From: Kitasatospora herbaricolor | GTDB taxonomy: Bacteria > Actinomycetota > Actinomycetes > Streptomycetales > Streptomycetaceae | NCBI RefSeq assembly: GCF_030813695.1 | Contig: NZ_JAUSVA010000002.1 | Span: 4,464,001-4,528,000, forward strand | DNA: 64,000 nucleotides | Reading direction: 5' to 3' | Shown: positions 54,628-64,000 of the stretch, piece after piece | How positions within the stretch are numbered: position 1 is the stretch's first letter | Layout of the letters: each line of letters begins with the position of its first letter | Translations under genes and position numbers: made by a program | Notes under the pieces: model-generated | What the model was told of the DNA's origin: nothing | Database searches by the model: none | The model's input: the letters and a program-made list of their open reading frames with translations, nothing else

Positions 54628-55370
54628 TCCACATCGCCGAGACCGTCGGCATCGGCAGCGTCGAGAACTTCATCGACGCCACCGAGCAGAACCGCCTCGC
54701 CGCCTTGATGAACGGCTTCCTGGCAGCCCAGGACCGAATCCGCTTCGGCGACGAGCGCCGCATCTCCATCCACGAGATCCCCGGCCACACCGCCGAGCAG
54801 GCCATGGCCGTCTACGAGCCCGCCGGACGGATCGAGATCCCGAACATCCCCGACGAGGCGGAGAAGCTGCTGCAGCACGCCTTCGACCGCGCCCGCCCGG
54901 CCCTCGCCCGCGTCATGCCCTCCATCACCACCTGCCGCCCCTGGACCTACGTCGAGTACGGCCCCGGCCAGCACATCACCAGCCACCTCGACGGCATCGC
55001 CCCAGACCCGCTCGCCTGGCCCCGACAGATCGCCGGCATCAGCGTCGTGATCACCTCAGCCGAAGCAGGCGGCGCGTTCTTCGTCGAAACCGCTTCCAGT
55101 GACCAGCTCTGGAACACCCAGCCTGCCGACGCCACCCGCCACGGGTACGCCGACGGCATGTGGCTTGCCCACGACGGCGCCGATAACTCCGCCATCTGGT
55201 TCCAGCAGATGCCCCGCACCCGCTGGAGCGTCGACCCTGCAGCCGGCACCGCACTGCTCTACGGCTCCCAGCTCACCCACGGCACCCTCCCCGTTGTCCA
55301 GGGCCGCGCCGCCAAGTTCATCAGTTGGCTGGCTGCCGAGCCCGACACCGCAACCCCGCACCGGCGGTGA
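54624..55370 (+). CDS. 2-oxoglutarate/Fe(II)-dependent oxygenase-like protein
   Basis: A 248-residue protein with the jelly-roll facial triad: His121-x-Asp123 (QHITSHLDGIA) and distal His219 (GSQLTHGTLPVV), followed nine residues later by Arg228, which would hold 2-oxoglutarate (GRAAKFISW). It probably hydroxylates or otherwise oxidises a substrate of the pathway. GTG 54624 has GAGGAGG upstream and overlaps the previous stop; its own stop overlaps the next start. The tight coupling argues for co-production with the radical SAM enzyme. Confidence 0.85.
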   Translation: MIHIAETVGIGSVENFIDATEQNRLAALMNGFLAAQDRIRFGDERRISIHEIPGHTAEQAMAVYEPAGRIEIPNIPDEAEKLLQHAFDRARPALARVMPSITTCRPWTYVEYGPGQHITSHLDGIAPDPLAWPRQIAGISVVITSAEAGGAFFVETASSDQLWNTQPADATRHGYADGMWLAHDGADNSAIWFQQMPRTRWSVDPAAGTALLYGSQLTHGTLPVVQGRAAKFISWLAAEPDTATPHRR

Positions 55371-56062
55371 CCGCGGTGCTGCTGGCCCTGGAAGGAATCG
55401 CAGGCGCCGGGAAGAGCACCCTTCGCGACCGCCTCCTCAGTGACGCCCACAACAAGGGCATCCCACTCAGCCACACCGGCCAGTTCTCCTGGCTGTCACC
55501 GCCGGCCACCCGGACCCTCATCGGCCTACGAGCCGGCCGCCCAGCAACCAGCCCCGACGAGGCATCGGAAGCCGCGTGCTGGGATCTCGCCCTCCACGCC
55601 CGCTTCAACCTCACCCCCGCCCTGACCCTCGGGCCGGTGATCGCCGACCGGCTCACCCTCTCGACCGCGTGCCTGCTCGCCCTGCTCCATCAGCGGCCAA
55701 TCCGCACATTCGTCGAACGCCTCGCTGAACAGTCCGCCGTCTGGCCGCAGCTGACCGTCCTGCTCACCACCCCGCCCGAGACCTGCAACGCCCGGATCGC
55801 AACCCGGGCGACCGCTCGACGCTTCGTCGAAGATCCGGGCACCGCTCACCGGCTCGCAGATCTGTATCAGCTGGCCGCCGACGCGTGGACCGAGACCACC
55901 GGCCTGCCGGTCCTGCGGCGCCCCTGCATCACCACGGCCGACCTCGATCACCTCGCCGCCGCCTGCCTCGACCGGCTTCGCGAGACCACCGTCCCGCAGC
56001 CCCGAACACAGGAAACCGCCGATGAACCTGCACCCCCTCCACCCCGCAGCATGGGTCCTTGA
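55367..56062 (+). CDS. P-loop kinase, thymidylate-kinase-like
   Basis: A 231-residue protein beginning MTAVLLALEGIAGAGKSTLR with a Walker A loop at 10-18. Overall order resembles thymidylate/nucleoside monophosphate kinases: substrate region WDLALHARF, ADRLTLSTACLLAL, LLTTPPETCNARI. The DRY/DRF box of true Tmk is replaced by IADRLTLS, so the substrate may differ. GTG at 55367 overlaps the oxygenase stop; the 3' end overlaps the kinase-like gene by 41 bases. In this setting it may phosphorylate a small molecule or nucleotide used in tailoring. Confidence 0.7.
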   Translation: MTAVLLALEGIAGAGKSTLRDRLLSDAHNKGIPLSHTGQFSWLSPPATRTLIGLRAGRPATSPDEASEAACWDLALHARFNLTPALTLGPVIADRLTLSTACLLALLHQRPIRTFVERLAEQSAVWPQLTVLLTTPPETCNARIATRATARRFVEDPGTAHRLADLYQLAADAWTETTGLPVLRRPCITTADLDHLAAACLDRLRETTVPQPRTQETADEPAPPPPRSMGP

Positions 56063-56879
56063 CCAGGTCCGGGACTCCGGCTGGAACGTCCACGGCCTCC
56101 TCGCCTTCACCCGCGCCAGCACACTCGTCAAAGCCAGTCGCCCCGGCCAGACCCCCATCGTCCTGAAGGCCGGGTTCGGCAGTAACCACGTCCTGGCCGA
56201 ACTCGACGAAGCCACCAGACCCGCCGCCTACGGCTTCTACTGGTACGCGCAGATGACCGAGCCCGAACGGGATCTCGCGCGTAGGGACTTCCTCCACGAG
56301 ACCGAACTCACCCGCGTAGCCGGCGGAACCGACCACGTCGTCCCCCTGCTCGAGCGCGGCAGCTGCGAACGCTTCGACTGGTACACCATGCCCCACTGCG
56401 CGGACGGCAACTTCCGTGCCCTCATGGGCAACACTCCGCGCAGCCAGGGGTTGGGCATCCTCGCCGACGCCGCCGACGGCCTGCACAACCTCCACCAGCG
56501 CGGGATCGTGCACCGGGACGTCTACCAGGAGAACATCCTCATCCACGAGGGCCGAGGCCTGATCACGGACCTCGGCGCGGCCCGCCGCACCGACACCCCG
56601 CGAGGCCCGGCCAGCCGAAGCCCCGAGGTCCACTGGCCGCCCGAGTACGCCACCGCCTACGACCACGCCACACCGGCCGCCGACGTCTTCAGCCTCGGCG
56701 TCCTCGTCTACCGGTACCTGCGCGCGGACATCCCCCGCTTCAGCTCGTCCTGTGAACCCATGGCCTTCCCGGGCGATCTGACGGCCACCATCACCGCCTC
56801 CCTCGCCCAAGCGCCCGCCGACCGGCCCGCCATGGACGAACTCCGTGACGCGCTCCGCAGCGTCAGCCGCTCTACCTGA
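56022..56879 (+). CDS. Soluble Ser/Thr-protein-kinase-like protein
   Basis: A 285-residue eukaryotic-type kinase without membrane segment. Landmarks: ATP-binding Lys49 in PIVLKAG, catalytic loop HRDVYQEN (164-171), metal site DLG (183-185) in place of DFG, PPE at the end of the activation segment, and DVFSLGVLVYRYL. The glycine loop is weak. It lies immediately before the putative precursor peptide gene, so phosphorylation of peptide Ser/Thr residues (as in class III/IV lanthipeptide pathways) is one reading; regulation is another. No lyase or cyclase domain is attached. Confidence 0.8.
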   Translation: MNLHPLHPAAWVLDQVRDSGWNVHGLLAFTRASTLVKASRPGQTPIVLKAGFGSNHVLAELDEATRPAAYGFYWYAQMTEPERDLARRDFLHETELTRVAGGTDHVVPLLERGSCERFDWYTMPHCADGNFRALMGNTPRSQGLGILADAADGLHNLHQRGIVHRDVYQENILIHEGRGLITDLGAARRTDTPRGPASRSPEVHWPPEYATAYDHATPAADVFSLGVLVYRYLRADIPRFSSSCEPMAFPGDLTATITASLAQAPADRPAMDELRDALRSVSRST

Positions 56880-56988
56880 CCCGCCCACGTCCAGGAGGCC
56901 CCACCATGCGCAGGGCGAGAGCGCCGCCCCGGACGCGAGCATCCGCACGAACAGCTCGGCTCCATCCATCAACAAGAGAGGCACGGAT

Positions 56989-57129
56989 ATGGACACCAAC
57001 GACCGCATCGGCGACTTCCTCGCCGCCGTCGAGGACCTGCGCGGCGAGGACGAGACCGTCCGCACCACCGCCCACACCTCCAGCGTCTCGGCCGAGGGCT
57101 GGCCGACCACCGACGTCGACGCCACCTGA
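56989..57129 (+). CDS. Putative RiPP precursor peptide
   Basis: A 46-residue ORF with GAGAGG about eight bases before ATG 56989. N-terminal half (MDTNDRIGDFLAAVEDLRGE) is acidic and amphipathic, as leader peptides are; the C-terminal half (TVRTTAHTSSVSAEGWPTT then DVDAT) is rich in Thr and Ser, with one His, one Trp and a Pro, and no Cys. It sits between kinase-like and HExxH genes in the middle of the operon and is followed by a stem-loop. The role is inferred from size, composition and position; Trp-containing AEGWPTTD is the most likely modified segment. Confidence 0.72.
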   Translation: MDTNDRIGDFLAAVEDLRGEDETVRTTAHTSSVSAEGWPTTDVDAT

Positions 57130-57170
57130 TCACGCTCGCCCGCCGGCGCTCTGAGCACTGGCGGTGAACA

Positions 57171-57206
57171 CCCCTGGGGCCGGGTCATCCGGCCCTGCCC
57201 CAGGGC
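57171..57206 (+). promoter_or_regulatory. Stem-loop between precursor and HExxH genes
   Basis: CCCCTGGGG and CCCCAGGGG pair with an inner GCCGG/CCGGC stem, 41 bases after the precursor stop. No T-run. RiPP operons often place a partial terminator or processing hairpin here so that precursor mRNA exceeds enzyme mRNA. Confidence 0.65.
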
Positions 57207-57231
57207 CCCTTACCTCACCGAGGAGGAACCT

Positions 57232-58137
57232 GTGGAGGCACCCGTAGCCTTCGACTTCCCGCCCATCCAACGCCTCCACCGCAGCCGGATCGCGAAGATC
57301 CACAGCGTCACCCACCCCACGACCGCACCAACCCCGGTCGGCGACGCCGCACTCGACTACAGCCTGGCCCACCACGTGCTCGAAGGCTCCGAGACCGCGG
57401 CCCGCAGCAGCGACTCCGCCCTGTTCGACTGGTACGGGGCCAACCCCGACGCCGGAGCCACCGACAAGCTCACCCCTACCGCTGTCGGCCCCCGCATTAT
57501 CCTCAGCCCCGACCGCGCCGACATGCCCCGGTCGCCGATCTCCGAGACCCCTTACTACGTCCTGCGCCCCGAAACCGTCCAGGCACCGCTCAGCCTCCGA
57601 AGCATCGCGGCCTCCGCCTACTCCACGGCCGCCGGCAACGGCTTCGCCGACCTCCTGGCCACCCACGCCGTCGTCGCGTGCCTGCTCCGCACCAAGCAAC
57701 TCGGCGACACCCTGGACAGCTGGACCATCACACGCCTGCCCGGCACCGTCTTCCTCGACCACGTCAGCGACCCCGTCGTCCTCGCCCGCGACCTGATCCA
57801 CGAGGCCAGCCACAACTGGCTCAACGACGCTCTCACCGCGACCGCCTGCAAGATCAACGACGGCGAGCTCTTCTACTCACCGTGGAAGCAGACCACCCGG
57901 CCTGCCTTCGGCTTCCTCCACGCCTGTTGGGCGTTCCCTCTCACCATGATCTACACCAGCCGCGTCCTGGACCGCACCAGCGGCGACCTCCAACGCTTCC
58001 TCGCTGCCTACCTCGACCAGCAGCGCATCCTGCTCGCCAGCACCAGCGACGACCACGCCCACGCACTGCAGCTGATCAGCGACGACGGCCTGCGCTCCCG
58101 CCTTCACGCCGTCCACCACCAGGCGCTCAGCCTGTGA
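57232..58137 (+). CDS. HExxH-motif peptide-modification protein (putative beta-hydroxylase)
   Basis: A 301-residue protein with HEASH at 190-194 (ARDLIHEASHNWLNDAL), followed by YSPWKQTTRPAFGFLHACWA. This spacing matches the HExxH family that accompanies, or is fused to, FxsB-type radical SAM enzymes; members were recently proposed to be 2-oxoglutarate-dependent peptide beta-hydroxylases rather than proteases. GTG 57232 has GAGGAGG upstream; the stop overlaps the next start (GTGA). It gives the operon a second possible hydroxylating enzyme. Confidence 0.82.
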   Translation: MEAPVAFDFPPIQRLHRSRIAKIHSVTHPTTAPTPVGDAALDYSLAHHVLEGSETAARSSDSALFDWYGANPDAGATDKLTPTAVGPRIILSPDRADMPRSPISETPYYVLRPETVQAPLSLRSIAASAYSTAAGNGFADLLATHAVVACLLRTKQLGDTLDSWTITRLPGTVFLDHVSDPVVLARDLIHEASHNWLNDALTATACKINDGELFYSPWKQTTRPAFGFLHACWAFPLTMIYTSRVLDRTSGDLQRFLAAYLDQQRILLASTSDDHAHALQLISDDGLRSRLHAVHHQALSL

Positions 58138-59465
58138 ACACCGACCACTGCGGCGCATCGGCGGTGGCCGAGCCCGGAATCTCGATCCTGGTCCGCCGCC
58201 CCGGCGAAGCCGCCGTCCAACTGCACATCGGGCTGGCCAACCTCGAACACGCTGTTTCGATCGGCCCCGACACCGCATTCAACGTCGGCTCCGTCGCCAA
58301 GCAGATCACTGCCCATCTCGTCCTGCTTGCCGCCCAGGACGGCCTGCTCGCGCTGGACCAGCCGGCGAACGCTCTGCTCCCTCGGCTCCAGGTCCGCAAC
58401 ATCACCATCGTCGACCTGATCACCCACCGCTCCGGGCTACGCGACGCCGAGTCCCTGCTCTCGCTTGCCGGCTTCCGCGACCTCGACCACTACACCGCCG
58501 ACGACCTGGTCAACCTCGCCTACCGGCAGCAGCAAAGATCAGTCCCCGCAGACCAGTTCCTCTACAGCAACACCAACTATCTCCTCCTCACCAAAGTCCT
58601 CGAAACCGTCCACGGCACCGATCTGGCTGATCTCGCCCCAACCTGCCTCTTCGGCCCGCTCGGCATGACCGCCACCCACTTCAAGACCGACATGCGGCAA
58701 CTCATCCCGCACGCCGCCTGCGCCTACCAGCCCACCTCCAACAGCTGGCAACACACCGCCCAGCCCGCCGCTCTGCCCGGCCAAGGCACCCTCTGGACCA
58801 CCCCTGCCGACCTCGACCGCTGGCTCGGCCACCTCTCCGACCGCTGGCACCAGGGCGGTCTTGGGCTCCCTGATCAGGACGTTGTCCCGTATCGGGCCGC
58901 TGACCGCACCCCCTACCTCTACGGAGCTGGCCTGTATGCGGACACTCGTCCTGCACAGCGCAGTGTCTTCCACTACGGCCACGAGCACGGGTTCTCGGCA
59001 GCAGCCCATCTGGCTGCGACGGGGGCACGTGTCGTCTGCATGTCCAACAGCGACACCATCGCCGCCGACCGTGTCGCTGCGCGGCTCTGCATCGAGCTCC
59101 GAAGGAATCACATCGACGAGTTGGAGGGCGTACTCGCCAGAGCAGCAGACGAGGTGTCCATGGCGTCCAGGGATCCGAGCCGCGCAAACGGAGACAGTAC
59201 TCAGCCCGACATCGCCGGCCATACAGGTCTCGGCACGTTCGTCTGCACCGACGTACCCGGAATGCTCCGGCTCACTCAGAAGCGTGGCGCCCTCTACCTA
59301 TGGCGACGAGGCAGTGGCGATCAACTCGTCAGTTCAGGACCGCTCAGCCACGACGGCCCGGGCTACCGGCTGACCCTGCGGTCGGCCGACGGGAACGATG
59401 CCGCGCCTGATGCCTTCACCTTGGACCTCGACCGTGCTCCAGGCCTCAACTTCAAGCGCCAATGA
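58134..59465 (+). CDS. Class C beta-lactamase-fold serine hydrolase
   Basis: A 443-residue cytoplasmic serine hydrolase: nucleophile motif SVAK at 53-56 (FNVGSVAKQITAHL), YSN at 144-146 (FLYSNTNYLLL) and HEHGF at 283-287. The C-terminal ~110 residues form an extra beta domain (LGTFVCTDVPGMLRLTQKRG). No signal peptide, so it acts inside the cell. Related enzymes are D-aminopeptidases, esterases and transacylases; here it could release the leader, hydrolyse or transfer an acyl group on the product. Coupled to the HExxH gene by a GTGA overlap. Confidence 0.83.
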   Translation: MNTDHCGASAVAEPGISILVRRPGEAAVQLHIGLANLEHAVSIGPDTAFNVGSVAKQITAHLVLLAAQDGLLALDQPANALLPRLQVRNITIVDLITHRSGLRDAESLLSLAGFRDLDHYTADDLVNLAYRQQQRSVPADQFLYSNTNYLLLTKVLETVHGTDLADLAPTCLFGPLGMTATHFKTDMRQLIPHAACAYQPTSNSWQHTAQPAALPGQGTLWTTPADLDRWLGHLSDRWHQGGLGLPDQDVVPYRAADRTPYLYGAGLYADTRPAQRSVFHYGHEHGFSAAAHLAATGARVVCMSNSDTIAADRVAARLCIELRRNHIDELEGVLARAADEVSMASRDPSRANGDSTQPDIAGHTGLGTFVCTDVPGMLRLTQKRGALYLWRRGSGDQLVSSGPLSHDGPGYRLTLRSADGNDAAPDAFTLDLDRAPGLNFKRQ

Positions 59466-59718
59466 CAGCGCTGCCAGCCCTCGGACAGCTCGGATTCGCC
59501 CCCTGGGAAGCCGTATTCGTCGGCGACTTGGAGGCCGACGTGCACGTCGCCCGCGCGCGGCTGGAGCACGGCGGTCGGCGCGGGCTGGGCTTCGCCGCCC
59601 CGCCGTGCTCGCCCAGTCTGGCGTCGACGTCGTCCTCCCACACCTGATGGACGTGATCGCTGCACTGCTCGTTCTGGTAGGCCTGCGGCAGCAGGACGAG
59701 GAAGTCAGGCGATCTTGA
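59462..59718 (+). pseudogene. Remnant of a HAD-family phosphatase
   Basis: A short coding piece starting at ATG 59462 (overlapping the hydrolase stop) reads GQLGFAPWEAVFVGDLEADV, the motif IV region of HAD phosphatases (P-x-E/x-VGDxxxD). At about 59580-59605 the frame shifts and the other frame continues AVLAQSGVDVVLPHLMDVIA, the usual HAD C-terminus. Motifs I-III are absent. It is a decayed 3' fragment. Confidence 0.6.
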
Positions 59719-59942
59719 CGCCGGAGCCGCTATCTTGGTTGTGCGGCCACCAGCACACCGTTCTCTCAGTGCTGGCTGCACCACCTGTGAGCGACGGATC
59801 TGGAGTCATGGTCTACACCGTGGGGGCGCGAGCTATCTGCGTCGAGCTGGAGAACTGAGAACCCCTGAGTCCCCGTTCTCGGCCCGGCTCGGCGTGTGAT
59901 CACCCCCCACTCTCCACGACTATTCCGTGAGAGCCATCCGCC
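59719..59942 (+). promoter_or_regulatory. Leader region of the second alaS-type gene
   Basis: A 224-base gene-free leader with a perfect 7-bp dyad CCAGCAC (59750-59756) / GTGCTGG (59769-59775) and a second possible stem GAGAAC.../GTTCTC near 59850-59880. It could carry a promoter and an attenuator; no T-box was recognised. Confidence 0.4.
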
Positions 59943-62597
<2,655 letters not shown>

Positions 62598-62676
62598 ACG
62601 TCTGCGTGCATGGGCATGCTGTGGGCGGCGGTCCCCACGCGGAGCCGCCGCCCGGTGCATGCCTCCGCCACCACGA

Positions 62677-63225
62677 TCAGCGGGCCAGCAGGTCTTTCAC
62701 CAGGACGACGCTTTCGTAGTTGGTGACGTTCCACCGCCACGTGTCCACCGGGACGTAGCCACGCCGGCGGTACCAGCCGACCAGCTCGCTCGCCTCGGAC
62801 GACGTGTCGATCACTACCTGTCCGCAACCCAACGCGGCAATCCGTTCCTCTGCGAGCGTCAGCAGCCGCTGCCCCAGCCCGGTGCCCCGCTGCGCCGGCT
62901 CCACAGCCAGCTGCCAGAACGACCCCGCGCCCGCTGGAGCCGGGTACCCCTCCGGGGCCGCGAAAGGAGCCGCCACCGTCACCGTCCCCACTAGCGATTC
63001 CTCCATGACTGCGAGCCAGCACTCACCCTTGGATACGCGTTCGGCCGTGTCCTGCGCAGACTGGTACGACGCGAAGAAGACCCGCCCTGCCGCAGCATGA
63101 TCGGCGTAAGCCTGGTGGAGAAGGAGGGTTAGCTCCGCAGCCGAATCATCCGCCGTGAAAGGCCGCACCTCGACGACATCGGTCGTAAAAGCCGACCTCT
63201 GCCCTGGGCCCATTGGCATGGTCAT
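62677..63225 (-). CDS. GNAT-family N-acetyltransferase
   Basis: A 182-residue acetyltransferase. The acetyl-CoA-binding motif is LAVEPAQRGTGLGQRLLTLA, followed by the C-terminal GWYRRRGYVPVDTWRWNV. It is convergent with the alaS-type gene, 79 bases apart. It could acetylate the product for self-protection, or be unrelated; the substrate is unknown. Confidence 0.85.
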   Translation of the reverse strand: MTMPMGPGQRSAFTTDVVEVRPFTADDSAAELTLLLHQAYADHAAAGRVFFASYQSAQDTAERVSKGECWLAVMEESLVGTVTVAAPFAAPEGYPAPAGAGSFWQLAVEPAQRGTGLGQRLLTLAEERIAALGCGQVVIDTSSEASELVGWYRRRGYVPVDTWRWNVTNYESVVLVKDLLAR

Positions 63226-63367
63226 CGCTCCACACCTTTCTACGCCGCACCGGGGCAGCCGATGATTGCTGCCTCTGATCCCATCGCTGCTCTCCCAGTG
63301 TCCGCCGACCGGTCACCAGCGGCACGCGGGGCCAGTGCCGACGCCGAGCAGAGACAGCGTGGAAGCG

Positions 63368-64000
63368 TCATGGCCACGCGGGTACCGGACAGCTGCATGT
63401 AGTGCGCGGGAAGGTCGCTACCTCGAATGGAAGATTGACGGCCGGCGGCGACAGGGTCGCCGAGATCAGCGCGTCCTGAAAGCCCGGTAGCTGCTGGTAG
63501 GAAGCGATATCCCGGCCCACGAACAGGTCTGCGAGCACGCCCAGCAGGCCGTTGACACGTGCGGGCAGCAGAGAAGACGGGTCCGCGTAGGCTTGACCGA
63601 GGGACGCGCCGATGTTGGCCGCCTTCCAGGGGTTGTCCTTCTCCTCCGTGATGCCGAGCCAGCGCTCGATGGTGCCGGTGAGACGAACCGCGCCGACGAA
63701 GGATGATCCGGGATCGTTGGCGGACGCCGCCAGCGCGGTGAGCGCGGAACCGTCCTCGCACAACCTCTTCTTACGGTCGTTCTGGCTGGTGGCCATGACA
63801 GCGTCCTCGTCCCAGAGGACGACATGCGGAATGCCGAACAGGGAGAGGGTGCTCGCCGCGCGATGCAGCTCGAACTTGCCGAAGGCGCTCAGTACGCCGA
63901 CGTTGGGGCCGAGCTCGGCCAGGAGGCCCCGACGGGCCAGCCATTCGAAGAACAACACGTCGCTGGGACCTTCGACGACAATCACCCGGTCGGCGAAGAA
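63368..64000 (-). CDS. OLD-family nuclease, C-terminal TOPRIM part (5' end beyond window)
   Basis: The last ~210 residues of a larger protein whose frame is open at the right edge. It begins FFADRVIVVEGPSDVLFFEW, the TOPRIM Glu motif (VEGxSD), and continues with HVVLWDEDAVMA (DxD-type metal ligands) and a helical C-terminal region. OLD proteins couple an SMC-like ATPase to this nuclease domain and several act in phage defence. The ATPase half must lie outside the window. Region 63241-63367 is empty. Confidence 0.75.
   Translation of the reverse strand, partial: FFADRVIVVEGPSDVLFFEWLARRGLLAELGPNVGVLSAFGKFELHRAASTLSLFGIPHVVLWDEDAVMATSQNDRKKRLCEDGSALTALAASANDPGSSFVGAVRLTGTIERWLGITEEKDNPWKAANIGASLGQAYADPSSLLPARVNGLLGVLADLFVGRDIASYQQLPGFQDALISATLSPPAVNLPFEVATFPRTTCSCPVPAWP

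Noticed and set aside
56989..57129. Calling the peptide an FxsA or lanthipeptide precursor
   Set aside because: It lacks the FxSxx C-terminus of FxsA and has no Cys for lanthionine rings.
59719..59942. T-box riboswitch upstream of the AlaRS gene
   Set aside because: Two dyads exist but no T-box core sequence or specifier loop could be identified.

Overview
The window is very GC-rich with strong codon bias, uses many GTG starts, and many genes are translationally coupled through ATGA or GTGA overlaps. Together with an HspR-controlled dnaK operon carrying HAIR boxes, HbpS-SenS-SenR-like and TipA-like genes, LAxTG sortase substrates and an actinomycete integrative element, this points to a Streptomycetaceae chromosome (Streptomyces, Kitasatospora or a relative). 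No species is claimed.

Layout. (1) 1-22.5 kb is ordinary chromosome: SpoIIE-type phosphatase (cut by the left edge), PepP aminopeptidase, sigma factor with membrane partner, GlxA-type and TipA-type regulators, aquaporin, a GT87-like membrane protein, two cell-wall-anchored LAxTG proteins, the haem-stress trio, an ECF42-type sigma factor with its DGPF/YciI partner, a CGNR protein and an HPP membrane protein. (2) 22.5-27.2 kb holds two paralogous LuxR-type regulators flanking a nucleoside-deoxyribosyltransferase-like protein and a tiny secreted peptide that carries the motif DLIW three times. (3) 27.3-39.5 kb is conserved core: hspR-dnaJ-grpE-dnaK, a membrane Fe-S oxidoreductase, a sugar nucleotidyltransferase, a Yip1-like protein, an AlaX-like editing protein, dcd and tRNA-Gly(CCC). 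(4) 39.5-47.4 kb, starting at the tRNA, is accessory DNA: a HigBA-type toxin/antitoxin pair and an integrative element (integrase, excisionase, repressor, replication protein, ATPase, DUF2637 transfer protein). The element looks decayed: the integrase is frameshifted, and the ATPase and DUF2637 genes each carry one in-frame amber codon. (5) 48.1-63.2 kb is a biosynthetic island: RibD-like reductase, XRE/TPR regulator, anti-sigma-type ATPase, Nudix hydrolase, then a tightly coupled set of radical SAM/SPASM enzyme, Cys-rich protein, 2-oxoglutarate/Fe(II) oxygenase, P-loop kinase, Ser/Thr-kinase-like protein, a 46-residue precursor-like peptide, an HExxH protein and a serine hydrolase, followed by a full-length alanyl-tRNA synthetase and a GNAT. 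(6) The right edge cuts an OLD-type TOPRIM nuclease.

The best candidate for a new system is region 5, read here as an uncharacterised RiPP pathway: a short Ser/Thr-rich peptide with one Trp, up to two oxygenases, a radical SAM enzyme, kinase-like enzymes, a possible processing hydrolase and a possible second AlaRS that may be a resistance copy of the target or may supply alanyl-tRNA. The second candidate is the DLIW-repeat secreted peptide with its paralogous regulators, which could be a peptide-signalling module. All functional statements rest on motifs and context read by eye; no database search was run.
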